Position numbers and translations under genes: made by a program. Below, piece after piece: positions 32,540 to 41,182 of a stretch of 64,000 nucleotides of DNA. The notes under the pieces are model-generated. The model was given only the letters and a program-made list of their open reading frames with translations. It was not told the origin of the DNA and did not search any database. How positions within the stretch are numbered: the stretch's first letter is position 1; each line of letters begins with the position of its first letter. The DNA comes from Sphingobacterium bambusae. GTDB taxonomy: Bacteria > Bacteroidota > Bacteroidia > Sphingobacteriales > Sphingobacteriaceae. The DNA lies in assembly GCF_033955345.1 (NCBI RefSeq), contig NZ_CP138332.1:806001-870000 (forward strand), written 5' to 3'.

Positions 32540-33112
32540 ATGAACTGGAAAAACATATTACGTGAACATATCGAGCGCAAGGTCAGCATCAGCGACGATC
32601 AGTTTGACTATATCGTATCCTTTTTTAGGCCGATGTCGTTCAAAAAGAAAGACAAGCTTATCACAGCAGGAGAAACCGTGCAAGCCGAATACTTTGTGTT
32701 AAGCGGTTGCCTTTCTACCTATGTGGTTAACGACGAACAAAAGATGCACATCTTACAGTTTGCCTTGCACACCTGGTGGGCGTCTGACTACAATGCGCTA
32801 TACAATAACGACAAGGCATCTGTACATGTTGACTGCGTGAGCGATGCCGAGGTGCTATGCCTGTTGAATGAAGACCGCGAAAAGATGTGTCGCGAGCTGC
32901 ACAATATGGAAAGCTTCTTCCGCTGGCGCTCCAATGGCGGTTATGTTAGTCTGCAGAAGCGGATACTATCGCTATTAAACGATGACGCACAAAGCCGCTA
33001 CGAAGAGCTCATGCAACAATATCCTGAATTGTACAACCTGGTGCCCAAGCATTTGATAGCCGCCTACCTAGGCGTTTCGCGCGAAACCTTGAGCCGCTTT
33101 CAGCCCCACTAA
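32540..33112 (+). CDS. Crp/Fnr-family transcription regulator
   Basis: A 190-aa protein from the ATG at 32540 (MNWKNILREHI). The N-terminal cyclic-nucleotide-binding-like barrel (about 20-115) includes KKKDKLITAGETVQAEYFVLSGCLSTYV; it lacks the FGE..RAA phosphate-binding motif, so cAMP is unlikely. The C-terminal helix-turn-helix is NLVPKHLIAAYLGVSRETLSR, whose recognition helix SRETLSR keeps the Arg/Glu/Arg pattern that lets E. coli CRP read TGTGA. Right after its stop is a pair of TGTGA-type sites, a plausible target. Confidence 0.85.
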   Translation: MNWKNILREHIERKVSISDDQFDYIVSFFRPMSFKKKDKLITAGETVQAEYFVLSGCLSTYVVNDEQKMHILQFALHTWWASDYNALYNNDKASVHVDCVSDAEVLCLLNEDREKMCRELHNMESFFRWRSNGGYVSLQKRILSLLNDDAQSRYEELMQQYPELYNLVPKHLIAAYLGVSRETLSRFQPH

Positions 33113-33116
33113 ATGC

Positions 33117-33168
33117 GGTGATGTAGATCACAAAATTATCCAGCACAACGATTGTGATCTACATCACC
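33117..33168. promoter_or_regulatory. Paired CRP-type sites forming a 17-bp inverted repeat
   Basis: Perfect arms GGTGATGTAGATCACAA (33117-33133) and TTGTGATCTACATCACC (33152-33168) are separated by 18 nt. Each arm alone is close to the CRP consensus TGTGA-N6-TCACA (for example TGTGA-TCTACA-TCACC). They lie 5 nt after the Crp/Fnr gene and 58-110 nt before the DJ-1-like gene. They could alternatively be a terminator hairpin, but no T-run follows. Confidence 0.6.
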
Positions 33169-33226
33169 TATAATTCTTTAAGCTTATGCGCAACTTTGTA
33201 TAAGTATAATAAAGAAAGACAGTAAC

Positions 33227-33925
33227 ATGGAAAATCAAGATTTAAACGTACTATTTGTCCTAACCTCGCACGACGAGCTAGGCAACACCGGATTGAAAAC
33301 AGGTTTTTGGGTGGAAGAGTTTGCTGCGCCCTACTATGCGCTAGCCGATGCGGGCGTGCAGATCAGCATAGCCTCGCCAAAAGGAGGACAGCCACCCATA
33401 GACCCCAAAAGCGCACTGCCCGACTTTCAAACCGAGGCCACCAAACGATTTGATGCAGACCAAGCCTTGCAGGAGAAGCTGGCGCACAGCCTACCGCTGC
33501 ATACGCTGAAACAGCAGGACTACGACGCGATATTCTACCCCGGTGGGCACGGACCATTATGGGATTTGACCAACGACCAAGCATCGATAAGCCTTATCGA
33601 GGATTTCTGGAATAGCGGAAAGCCCGTTGCAGCCGTATGTCACGCGCCGGGAGCGCTCCGCTTTGTTAAAGACAGCGACGGCAAGCCACTGGTGCAAGGT
33701 AAAAAGGTAACCGGTTTTTCCAATACCGAAGAGGCTGCCGTTGAACTCACCGATGTTGTCCCTTTTTTGGTGGAAGACGAACTGAAAAATCTCGGCGCCG
33801 ACTATAGCAAAGGAGCAGACTGGAGCAGCTACGTGCTACAGGATGGCAAACTTATTACCGGACAAAACCCCGCTTCGTCTGAAGAGACCGCCAAGGCCTT
33901 ATTAGCACTGCTCCAAACAACATAG
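33227..33925 (+). CDS. DJ-1/PfpI-superfamily protein (Hsp31-like)
   Basis: A 232-aa class-I glutamine-amidotransferase-like protein. The nucleophile elbow is AAVCHAPGAL with Cys138. An early acidic residue lies in TGFWVEEFAAPY, and the flavodoxin-like strands DAIFYPGGHGPLWDL and SYVLQDGKLITGQNPASSEE are typical of the Hsp31/yeast Hsp31-like branch. Members act as glyoxalase III, deglycase-type or chaperone-like stress proteins; which activity applies here is unknown. Two CRP-type sites lie in its upstream region, so control by the neighbouring Crp/Fnr regulator is likely. Confidence 0.85.
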   Translation: MENQDLNVLFVLTSHDELGNTGLKTGFWVEEFAAPYYALADAGVQISIASPKGGQPPIDPKSALPDFQTEATKRFDADQALQEKLAHSLPLHTLKQQDYDAIFYPGGHGPLWDLTNDQASISLIEDFWNSGKPVAAVCHAPGALRFVKDSDGKPLVQGKKVTGFSNTEEAAVELTDVVPFLVEDELKNLGADYSKGADWSSYVLQDGKLITGQNPASSEETAKALLALLQTT

Positions 33926-33950
33926 CGCTCATTCAAGCTAAACAGAAAAC

Positions 33951-34027
33951 AAGGCTGTCTAAAAGTGATTAAAACTCGTTATACCTCCTCGCGATGACCA
34001 GTATGAATCACTTTTAGGCAGCGTCTT
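33951..34027. repeat. Short dispersed inverted-repeat element
   Basis: Arms AAGGCTGTCTAAAAGTGATT (33951-33970) and AATCACTTTTAGGCAGCGTC (34006 on) enclose about 35 nt with CTCGCGATGAC. It has the same GGCTGTC...AAAA terminus as the element at 30992-31138, so it is a smaller member of the same repeat type. It could double as a terminator for the DJ-1-like gene. Confidence 0.6.
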
Positions 34028-34586
34028 ACCTATCCTCTACGCAGCCGCTAAACACCCTATCGCTAAACATCTTACAGCGGATATTGCGTGATGTCCACAC
34101 AAAAGCCCATGAAGGCAGGTTGGCCTTACACTAATGCGCGCATTTGCCAAATGATGCAAAGCAGGCCCTGATGCTCAGCGAAGCATCTCGAAATTACAGT
34201 GTTTCGTCTACGGAGTACAGCAAGCGCTAGATTCGCTACAGAAGGAATACGGTTTTATGCGAGTTAACATTAAAACACTCGACCAATTTCAAATCGATTT
34301 CATACGCATTAACAAAAGAAATTTTAAACAAATAATTACAACCAAAAAGAAACACAAGAAAACATACAGAAAAAACAAAAGATCAAATTGGATAGATTAA
34401 TTTCAAAAATTAACATACAAGATATATCATTTTTAATATATTTGTTACAAGAAGGAAACATAGTTGGTAAAGCAATACTACAGCGACAACTTGTTTATTT
34501 TTCGAAACCTTTATAAACATATTACACAACAGAGAAACGTTGTTTCTTTTAGCACGCTAAAATAGATATAACCAAACATCCATAAA
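34028..34586. other. Non-coding spacer before a lipoprotein operon
   Basis: No gene seen. The left half has ordinary composition without a usable frame. The right half (34250-34586) is very AT-rich and must hold the promoter of the following three-gene operon, though no single best -7 element stands out. Confidence 0.4.
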
Positions 34587-35123
34587 ATGAGAAAAATGAA
34601 GCTACTTTTTAGTGTAGGTTGCCTAGCAGCGATAGCACTAACGTCTTGCGGTGGAAGCAACGAACCTGCAACAGCCATCAATGCCGAGCAATTTGATCAA
34701 TTACGCGAAAACAAAGAGAATGCCGGCAAGCGCTTCAGTGTTACCGGTTACCCCTACCTTAGCGGTGATGTCACCGTAGGCAATAACATGAATATCTCTG
34801 TGGAGCTTTATACAGAACCAAAAGGCGAAGGGGAACTGCTTGGCAGCTTTAAATTGGGATACAAAGACCGGAAAAATGGCATGTATGTGCCCGACGAGTT
34901 TACCGCCGAAGATCTACAGATTTTCGACAACGAAGGCAAGTCGTCAGGCATAAACGACAAAATCACGATTTCCTTCACCATGAAACTCGACGTAAAGAGA
35001 GCCCCCATTACTGGACAAACGAAGGTTGTTAAAGATGAAAACGGGATGATGAAATCTGTGGAAAGAGCGCCGCAGTATTATGGTGACGGGCCGGTCGATA
35101 TCAAGATCGAACGCGCCAACTAA
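34587..35123 (+). CDS. Hypothetical lipoprotein with OB-like fold
   Basis: A 178-aa protein with lipoprotein signal (LLFSVGCLAAIALTSCGGSNE, Cys at 22). The mature part begins INAEQFDQLRENKENAGKRFSVTGYPYL, then alternating beta strands, reminiscent of tRNA_anti-like OB folds that follow an N-terminal helix. Its role is unknown. It is followed after 11 nt by two more small genes in the same direction, probably one operon. Confidence 0.6.
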   Translation: MRKMKLLFSVGCLAAIALTSCGGSNEPATAINAEQFDQLRENKENAGKRFSVTGYPYLSGDVTVGNNMNISVELYTEPKGEGELLGSFKLGYKDRKNGMYVPDEFTAEDLQIFDNEGKSSGINDKITISFTMKLDVKRAPITGQTKVVKDENGMMKSVERAPQYYGDGPVDIKIERAN

Positions 35124-35134
35124 ATAGGAAAAAA

Positions 35135-35362
35135 ATGCGTTTACTATCTTTTACCTTGTACTACTTGAGTTTCTTATTGGGAGCTTATGCTGTGATCTTT
35201 GCCGTAATAAAGTTCTGGGAATTTAGAGCCGATGTATTTCCGCAAATTAAATATGAGTTATTCTTTTTTGCGATCGCCATGTTTCTATTATTCCTATCAA
35301 AAGTCATGAAGCCCAAGGTTCGTCAAGATCAAGATGGCCGAACAATAACCAAAAAATTATAA
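35135..35362 (+). CDS. Small two-helix membrane protein
   Basis: A 75-aa protein with two membrane helices (LLSFTLYYLSFLLGAYAVIFAVIKF and YELFFFAIAMFLLFLSKVM) and a basic C-terminal tail. No family was recognised. It lies between a lipoprotein gene (11-nt gap) and a membrane-anchored protein gene (11-nt gap), so it likely works with them in the envelope. Confidence 0.55.
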   Translation: MRLLSFTLYYLSFLLGAYAVIFAVIKFWEFRADVFPQIKYELFFFAIAMFLLFLSKVMKPKVRQDQDGRTITKKL

Positions 35363-35373
35363 AACATTAGCTT

Positions 35374-36060
35374 ATGTGGATAATAGCCATACCCATAGTC
35401 TTTATTGGGCTTTACCTCGTTTATCAATTTGTATTGCTGCCCAAGATGAACGCAGGCCAAGAAAGAAAACTAGAAGCGAACAGACAAGAGTTTGCGTCGC
35501 GTATTGCCGGGCGAGAGGAGGCGGTTAAGCAACAATTCATTCAGGATAATGAACACCTGCTGCCCCTTGTTTTCCAAACGGACGAGCAAGACATAATCGG
35601 CATTATTTCCTGCCAGGAAAAGCGCGAAACCAAGGATTTTCTACGGCAGCAAGCCATCAATATGGCTGGGAGGGCGCTTGGCAAGCTGACGGCTGTAGGC
35701 GTACGCGAGCTGGACAATACAGAACACTATTTCTTGGTTTTAACGCCCAGCAATCTACATTACCTGCATTACTCCGAACAAGGGCAGTGCAAAGAGCATA
35801 TTGCTTTCGATAGGACAAAAATGACCGATATGGAAGTTGGAAAAATAACCTCCGCCGACATGCTAAAAAACAGCGCTTTTGCTGGGCAAACGGAGCGGCT
35901 GAGCTTTATATCCGAAGACACGCAATACAAGTTTTTCTTCTACGACAAACTGTATGCCCATCCATCGGCAAAGGACGAGAGCTTTGAAAATATAGCAGAA
36001 GTGAACTACCTATTTGCTAAGCCATTTTTGGCTTTTGCGGAGCAATATAGACGAGGTTAA
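35374..36060 (+). CDS. Membrane-anchored protein of unknown function
   Basis: A 228-aa protein with one N-terminal helix (MWIIAIPIVFIGLYLVYQFVLLP) and a soluble remainder. An opening charged helix (ERKLEANRQEFASRIAGREEAVKQQF) is followed by a beta-rich PH-like part (HYFLVLTPSNLHYLHY, YKFFFYDKLYAHP). No named family was recognised. It is the last gene of the three-gene operon and is followed by a strong hairpin shared with the convergent pgl gene. Confidence 0.55.
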   Translation: MWIIAIPIVFIGLYLVYQFVLLPKMNAGQERKLEANRQEFASRIAGREEAVKQQFIQDNEHLLPLVFQTDEQDIIGIISCQEKRETKDFLRQQAINMAGRALGKLTAVGVRELDNTEHYFLVLTPSNLHYLHYSEQGQCKEHIAFDRTKMTDMEVGKITSADMLKNSAFAGQTERLSFISEDTQYKFFFYDKLYAHPSAKDESFENIAEVNYLFAKPFLAFAEQYRRG

Positions 36061-36121
36061 AAGGGCCTTTTTGAAGGTAACACATCTCTGCCGGGAGCAG
36101 GTGTAGCCCTCGTGCTGTAAA

Positions 36122-36167
36122 AAACGGCGTCATTGCTTCTTTATAGGTTCTCGCAATGACGCCGTTT
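36122..36167. terminator. Bidirectional terminator between convergent operons
   Basis: A 15-bp perfect stem (AAACGGCGTCATTGC at 36122-36136, GCAATGACGCCGTTT at 36153-36167). It lies between the envelope operon and pgl. Its GTCATTGC / GCAATGAC core is also found inside the dispersed element at 30992-31138. Confidence 0.75.
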
Positions 36168-36172
36168 AACAC

Positions 36173-36892
36173 TTATTTTAAATAAGCCGCAGCTTTATCA
36201 TCGACCATAAAAATTAGATCGCCAGCAGCAGGCTTCAGCAGCTGACTGGGGTACAAGCTAGGGTTATAGTCGCCCTGCAGCACATGCTGAAGCGCGCTTG
36301 CTTTTTTATCGCCGAAGCTGATGACCACAATTCTCTTGGCTTTATTAATAAAGGGTGCCGTTAAGGTGATACGAAACATCTCTTGTGGCGCTAAATAATA
36401 AGCGTCCACCCATTTTTCCGTTTCCTGTAGCACGGCCGTTCCCGGAAAAAGGGATGCCGTATGCGCATCATCGCCCATGCCCAACAAGATCAAATCCAGT
36501 ACGGCATCGCTTCCGAGCGCTTCTTTCAGGAACTGTTCATAACGAACGGCATAATCTTGCGGTTCTATACCATCCGCATACATCGGGAAAATATTGGATT
36601 CGAGCACCGGAACTTTATCCAGTAGCGTCTCAAAAGTCATCTTCGCATTGCTCAGCTTATCCGCCAGCGGAACCCAACGTTCATCACCCCAAAAGATAAG
36701 CACCTTGCTCCAGTCGACAAGCGTTATATACGCATCGGACGCCAATAGCTCATATAGGCCAATAGGCGACGATCCACCCGTAAGCGCGACAGCAAACTGT
36801 CCCTTTGTTGCGATAGCCTCCTTGGCAGACTGCACAAACAGATCGGCCGCGGCTTTAAATAAGTCGTTTGTATTCTTAAACTGTTGTACCAT
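36173..36892 (-). CDS. pgl: 6-phosphogluconolactonase
   Basis: A 239-aa protein of the DevB/SOL-type lactonase family. Motifs: VALTGGSSPIGLYELL near the N-terminus, VLIFWGDERWVPLADKLSNAKM, and LILLGMGDDAHTASLFPGT, the catalytic-site hallmark. It hydrolyses 6-phosphoglucono-lactone in the oxidative pentose-phosphate pathway. It overlaps the end of zwf by 17 bp and completes a gnd-zwf-pgl operon, so all three oxidative steps are encoded together. Confidence 0.93.
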   Translation of the reverse strand: MVQQFKNTNDLFKAAADLFVQSAKEAIATKGQFAVALTGGSSPIGLYELLASDAYITLVDWSKVLIFWGDERWVPLADKLSNAKMTFETLLDKVPVLESNIFPMYADGIEPQDYAVRYEQFLKEALGSDAVLDLILLGMGDDAHTASLFPGTAVLQETEKWVDAYYLAPQEMFRITLTAPFINKAKRIVVISFGDKKASALQHVLQGDYNPSLYPSQLLKPAAGDLIFMVDDKAAAYLK

Positions 36893-38414
36893 GTTTTTGC
36901 GTTTCTGATTTGGTAAATGGAGGAAAGCTAGATAGCCAACGGTGCCCCTGTCTTTTCAGCAGCTCTTCAGCCTCCTCAGGCCCCCAGCTCCCAGCCGGAT
37001 AGGTATAGATCGGCGACAAGTCGCCATGCTCCCATTCTTCCTGTATACTCTCGATGATATCCCAAGCCTCTTCCACCTGATCCGAGCGCATAAATAAAGT
37101 CGAATCGCCATCAAGCGCATCCAACAATAGCGTTTCATAAGCTTCAGGGCCATTGGAAGCACATTGGAAATAATCGAACACCATCTCCGCCGGCGTCATT
37201 TCCATATCCAGCCCGGGCTGTTTACTCATGAACGACAAGCGAATATCCATTTCAGGCTGTATGTTGATCGTCAACTGGTTGTTTTCGATACTACTCCTAT
37301 TGGCGGGAAACTTCGTCTTTGTGCTGTCCTTGAAATTGATCACCACCGCCGAATGCTTCTGCTGCAGGCTTTTGCCCGTACGCATGTAGAAGGGCACACC
37401 CAGCCAACGCTCATTATCGATGTAAAATTTCATGGCCACAAAGGTCTCCGTTCTCGATTGCGGATCTACCCCCGGTTCGTCACGATAAGCCTTTTTGGGC
37501 TGCCCATTGATTTCGCCGGCAGCATACTGTGCCCGAACCGTGTAGTGATTGATATCTTCGCGCTTAATCCGTCGCACAGATTTCAACAGATCAGCTTTCT
37601 TGTCACGGATCTGTTCCGACTCAAACTCGTTTGGAGCCTCCATGCCCACCATGCAAAGAATCTGCAACAAATGGTTTTGGATCATGTCGCGCAGCGCACC
37701 AGAATGATCATAATAGCCGCCCCTATTTTCAACGCCAACCTGCTCGGCCACCGTGATCTGTACCGAATCGATATGCCTATTGTTCCACAACGGTTCGAAA
37801 ATAGAGTTGCCAAAACGGAAAGCCAAAATATTCTGCACCGTTTCTTTCCCTAGGTAATGGTCTATACGGTAGATCTGTTCCTCATGGAAAGTTTTAGCTA
37901 ACATTTCGTTTAGCCTGATGGCAGAGGACTTATCATAGCCAAAAGGTTTTTCAAAGATAATGCGGTCGCCGGCTACGTTATCTGCAAGCGCAAAAGTCTT
38001 CAACCCATTGGAAACCTGCTCAATAAAACTTGGCGCTATAGACAAGTAAAACAGGCGGTTTCCGCGCTCGCCCCAACGGTCGTCATTCTGACTGATCAGC
38101 TGATGCAGATCCTGATAAGATTGATCATCGTCGATGTGCGCGTTGAAGAAGGTAATATGTTTCCTAAACTCATCCCACTGCTCCTTCAAAAAGTTAGGAT
38201 TACGGGAAAAGGCAAGCATATTTTCGTGAACATAATCCCGGAAAGCTTCCTGATCAAATACCTGGCGCCCCAAAGCAATAATCTGGAATTGTTCAGGCAT
38301 ACGCCCATCGATATAAAGGTTAAAGAAGGCCGGAAACAGCTTGCGTTTTGCCAAATCGCCGGTACCCCCGAAAACAACAATGGATGTGGGCCTAATATGT
38401 GTATCGTGCGTCAT
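36876..38414 (-). CDS. zwf: Glucose-6-phosphate 1-dehydrogenase
   Basis: A 512-aa protein from the ATG at 38414; a longer frame would start at a TTG inside gnd. It has the nucleotide-binding motif VVFGGTGDLAKRKL, the active-site motif RIDHYLGKETVQN, and PFYMRTGKSLQQ near the C-terminal half. It oxidises glucose-6-phosphate to the lactone with NADP+. It lies 11 nt after gnd and overlaps pgl. Length is normal for the family. Confidence 0.95.
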   Translation of the reverse strand: MTHDTHIRPTSIVVFGGTGDLAKRKLFPAFFNLYIDGRMPEQFQIIALGRQVFDQEAFRDYVHENMLAFSRNPNFLKEQWDEFRKHITFFNAHIDDDQSYQDLHQLISQNDDRWGERGNRLFYLSIAPSFIEQVSNGLKTFALADNVAGDRIIFEKPFGYDKSSAIRLNEMLAKTFHEEQIYRIDHYLGKETVQNILAFRFGNSIFEPLWNNRHIDSVQITVAEQVGVENRGGYYDHSGALRDMIQNHLLQILCMVGMEAPNEFESEQIRDKKADLLKSVRRIKREDINHYTVRAQYAAGEINGQPKKAYRDEPGVDPQSRTETFVAMKFYIDNERWLGVPFYMRTGKSLQQKHSAVVINFKDSTKTKFPANRSSIENNQLTINIQPEMDIRLSFMSKQPGLDMEMTPAEMVFDYFQCASNGPEAYETLLLDALDGDSTLFMRSDQVEEAWDIIESIQEEWEHGDLSPIYTYPAGSWGPEEAEELLKRQGHRWLSSFPPFTKSETQKHGTTV

Positions 38415-38425
38415 GTCCTTGTCTA

Positions 38426-39826
38426 TTAATCCCAAAGGGTATGAAAAATTCCTTCTTGATCGATACGTTCGTAGGTATGAGCGCCGAAGTAATCACGCTG
38501 CGCCTGGATAATATTAGTAGGTAATCTTTCCGTGCGGTAGGCATCGAAATAAGAAAGCGCATTGACATAACCAGAAACCGGTATACCATGGGCAATGGCA
38601 TCTTTCAATACCTCGCGAAGACTAGCCTGTGTATCGATCAACTTCTGCGCAATAGCACTATCTAGCAGGATATTGCGCAAGGCAGGATTGGCCGCATAAG
38701 CCTTTCTAAAGTCCTCTAACAAGACCGCACGAATGATACAGCCACCTCGCCAAACTTTGGTAACCACCTGTAGATCCAGCTCGTAGCCATACGTTTCCGA
38801 CGCCACGGTAAGCTGCGCCAAACCTTGCGCATACGTGGTGATGACCACAAAATACAGCGCATCTTTCAGACGAGCGATGATCTCCGCCGCGGGTTTGTCA
38901 ACAGCTTGACCTTCCCAAGGAAGTAATTTGGCTGCTTCTAACCGCTCGGGCTTATATTTGGACATATCCCGCATATTAACTGCCGCATCGATCACCGGCA
39001 CCGGCACCTGCAGATCCATCGCATTTTGCGAGGTCCATTTACCTGTTCCCTTCGATTTCGCCCAATCGGATATCAGATCGACCAAGTACTGGTCGCCTTC
39101 TTTTTTCTTTAGAATCTGCGCCGTTATCTCAAGCAGGAAAGAGTTTAATTCTTCCTTGTTCCACTGCTCAAAAGTCTGTTGTATCGTTTGGTTATCAAAA
39201 CCATACAGCCGCTTCATCAGGTCGTAGGTCTCGGCGATAAGCTGCATAATACCATATTCGATACCATTATGCACCATTTTCACATAATTTCCAGCCGATC
39301 CATTTCCCAAAAATTCCACACAAGGCTCGCCATTTACCTTGGCCGCCACAGCTTCAAATATCGGTCTTAGCCTTTCGTAAGCCTGCCTATCGCCGCCCGG
39401 CATCAAGCTTGGTCCACGACGAGCGCCACTTTCTCCACCAGAGATGCCCATCCCGAAGAAATGTATGCCCCGCGCAGACAGCTCATTAAATCGTCTGTCC
39501 GTATCCAGGAAATAGGTATTGCCACCATCGATGATGATATCGCCCTTATCTAAAAAAGGAACAAGGCTCGCAATAGCCGCATCAACGGGCTTTCCCGCAG
39601 GTACCAACAACATAATTGCTCTTGGTTGCTGCAACGATCCTATAAACTCCTCCGCTTGGGTCGTTACTTTTATTCGATGTCCTTCGCTTGCTTCAGCTTC
39701 CAAAGACTTTGCCTTCTCTAGATCAAGGTCCAGTCCTGCTACGGCGAAACCGTTGTCGGCCATGTTCAGCAACAAATTACGTCCCATTACGCCTAGTCCA
39801 ACGATTCCAAAATTGTAGTTATTCAT
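38426..39826 (-). CDS. gnd: 6-phosphogluconate dehydrogenase, decarboxylating
   Basis: A 466-aa protein from the ATG at 39826 (MNNYNFGIVGLGVMGRNL); a 9-residue longer frame is less likely. It has a Rossmann motif GLGVMG, GGNTYFLDTDRR, the signature MGISGGESGARRGPSLMPGG, and KMVHNGIEYGIMQLI with the catalytic Lys/Asn region. It converts 6-phosphogluconate to ribulose-5-phosphate, CO2 and NAD(P)H. It leads the operon with zwf and pgl. The gluconate kinase encoded at 29.5 kb would feed the same intermediate. Confidence 0.95.
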   Translation of the reverse strand: MNNYNFGIVGLGVMGRNLLLNMADNGFAVAGLDLDLEKAKSLEAEASEGHRIKVTTQAEEFIGSLQQPRAIMLLVPAGKPVDAAIASLVPFLDKGDIIIDGGNTYFLDTDRRFNELSARGIHFFGMGISGGESGARRGPSLMPGGDRQAYERLRPIFEAVAAKVNGEPCVEFLGNGSAGNYVKMVHNGIEYGIMQLIAETYDLMKRLYGFDNQTIQQTFEQWNKEELNSFLLEITAQILKKKEGDQYLVDLISDWAKSKGTGKWTSQNAMDLQVPVPVIDAAVNMRDMSKYKPERLEAAKLLPWEGQAVDKPAAEIIARLKDALYFVVITTYAQGLAQLTVASETYGYELDLQVVTKVWRGGCIIRAVLLEDFRKAYAANPALRNILLDSAIAQKLIDTQASLREVLKDAIAHGIPVSGYVNALSYFDAYRTERLPTNIIQAQRDYFGAHTYERIDQEGIFHTLWD

Positions 39827-39983
39827 TGTATCTTCAATAATAATTAAATGCACTTTTTTTCAGCGTCGAAATTTACCACTTTTATTGGTGCCGTGAAAGA
39901 TAAAAAATCCACAGCCTAAACTTTACACACTTCTATGACCAGCAAGTCGATGATCGGCCGATGCTATTCCCATAAAGATGGGA

Positions 39984-41174
39984 TCAAACAGAGCGCAATC
40001 TCCCCTTTGGTCTATAGTTTCCCACCACACTTGCACCATCTGTGGATCCAGCGGTTTTCTTCGTTTTCTTTTTCTTCCTACCCAAGTAGATAAACAATCC
40101 CGTAAAAGGCAAACTTGCTGCCACCAACATCGCGATGAAATAGATAATCTTCGTTGTTAGTCCGGCAAAGCTGCCTGTATGCAGTGGCAGGATAAAGCGA
40201 CGAACCTTCATGCCCCGCGTTTGCTCCTCATAGGGTTCGGCTTTCAGAAAATCGCCGCTTCGGCTATCAAAAAACAAGCGATCCACCACATTGGGGATAG
40301 CTGCAAGCTCATTCTCACGACTGATTTCTATGGCATTCTCGTCCTTTCCATCCGGCAGCGATATCTCGATGTCGCCCGGATAAGGTAGGCGATGCTGCGC
40401 CTGCTCGAAAGCATGCTGAATAGGCCAGGTCAAACCATCCGTTGTCAGCTCGGGAAGCTCAAACTTGGCCAACACCTTCTGCTGCGGAGCGCCATCAAAC
40501 AGGTAAAACAAACCTTGGTTGTACCACTTGTAACTCCACACCAGTCCGGTCAAACAGATCAGCAACAAAATAGGCAGCGTATAAAAGCCACCCACGGCAT
40601 GCGCATCCCAGTTCAAGCGCTTCGCCTTGGCATCCCATTTAATCTTCAGCCTTGTGCGCAGCATCTTTTTGTTTTTCGGCCACCACAAGAGCAATCCGCT
40701 GATCAGGATAAGGAGGTATGCCAAACAGGCTGCCCCCGTTATGGCTTTCCCCACATTGCCTGCAAAAAGCTTGCGATGAAGCTCCTCCATAAGGTAGAAG
40801 AAATTCCTGCTTCCGTCGAGCCTACCGAGCAATGCGCCCGTTTCCGGATCCAACCGCAAAAGCGATCGTTCCAAACGCTCTCCCTCAGTTCTGAAAATAT
40901 AGGCAGATCCGTCCACCGACTGCTTGATGCTTAGCCCATACAGCGGCTGCCCAGCATGATAGGTGGAGGCTCGTTGATAGAGACTATCTAAGGGCAGACG
41001 CTTTGCCGGCCTAGGATCAACCTTCCCAGCGTAGATCTCCGGATAGACCAGCGGATAGAGCTCATCTTCGAAGATCAAAGTAGCCCCTGTTATGGAGGCT
41101 ATCGCAAACACCAAGCCCACCACGATCCCTAACCATAAGTGCAGCCAAGTGTATATTTTTTTAAATACCTTCAT
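39984..41174 (-). CDS. PepSY inner-membrane protein paired with a siderophore receptor
   Basis: A 396-aa PepSY-associated transmembrane protein. Helices: YTWLHLWLGIVVGLVFAIASITGATLIF near the N-terminus (with the conserved His in WLHLWLG), AITGAACLAYLLILISGLLLWW, LPILLLICLTGLVWSYKWY, and TKIIYFIAMLVAASLPFTGLFIYL. A conserved RFILPLHTGSFAG lies before the last. It follows the siderophore receptor gene by 8 nt, so the pair imports and processes one ferric siderophore. It is shorter than the PepSY protein at 21.6 kb and belongs to another subfamily. Confidence 0.85.
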   Translation of the reverse strand: MKVFKKIYTWLHLWLGIVVGLVFAIASITGATLIFEDELYPLVYPEIYAGKVDPRPAKRLPLDSLYQRASTYHAGQPLYGLSIKQSVDGSAYIFRTEGERLERSLLRLDPETGALLGRLDGSRNFFYLMEELHRKLFAGNVGKAITGAACLAYLLILISGLLLWWPKNKKMLRTRLKIKWDAKAKRLNWDAHAVGGFYTLPILLLICLTGLVWSYKWYNQGLFYLFDGAPQQKVLAKFELPELTTDGLTWPIQHAFEQAQHRLPYPGDIEISLPDGKDENAIEISRENELAAIPNVVDRLFFDSRSGDFLKAEPYEEQTRGMKVRRFILPLHTGSFAGLTTKIIYFIAMLVAASLPFTGLFIYLGRKKKKTKKTAGSTDGASVVGNYRPKGRLRSV

Positions 41175-41182
41175 GAATTTGT

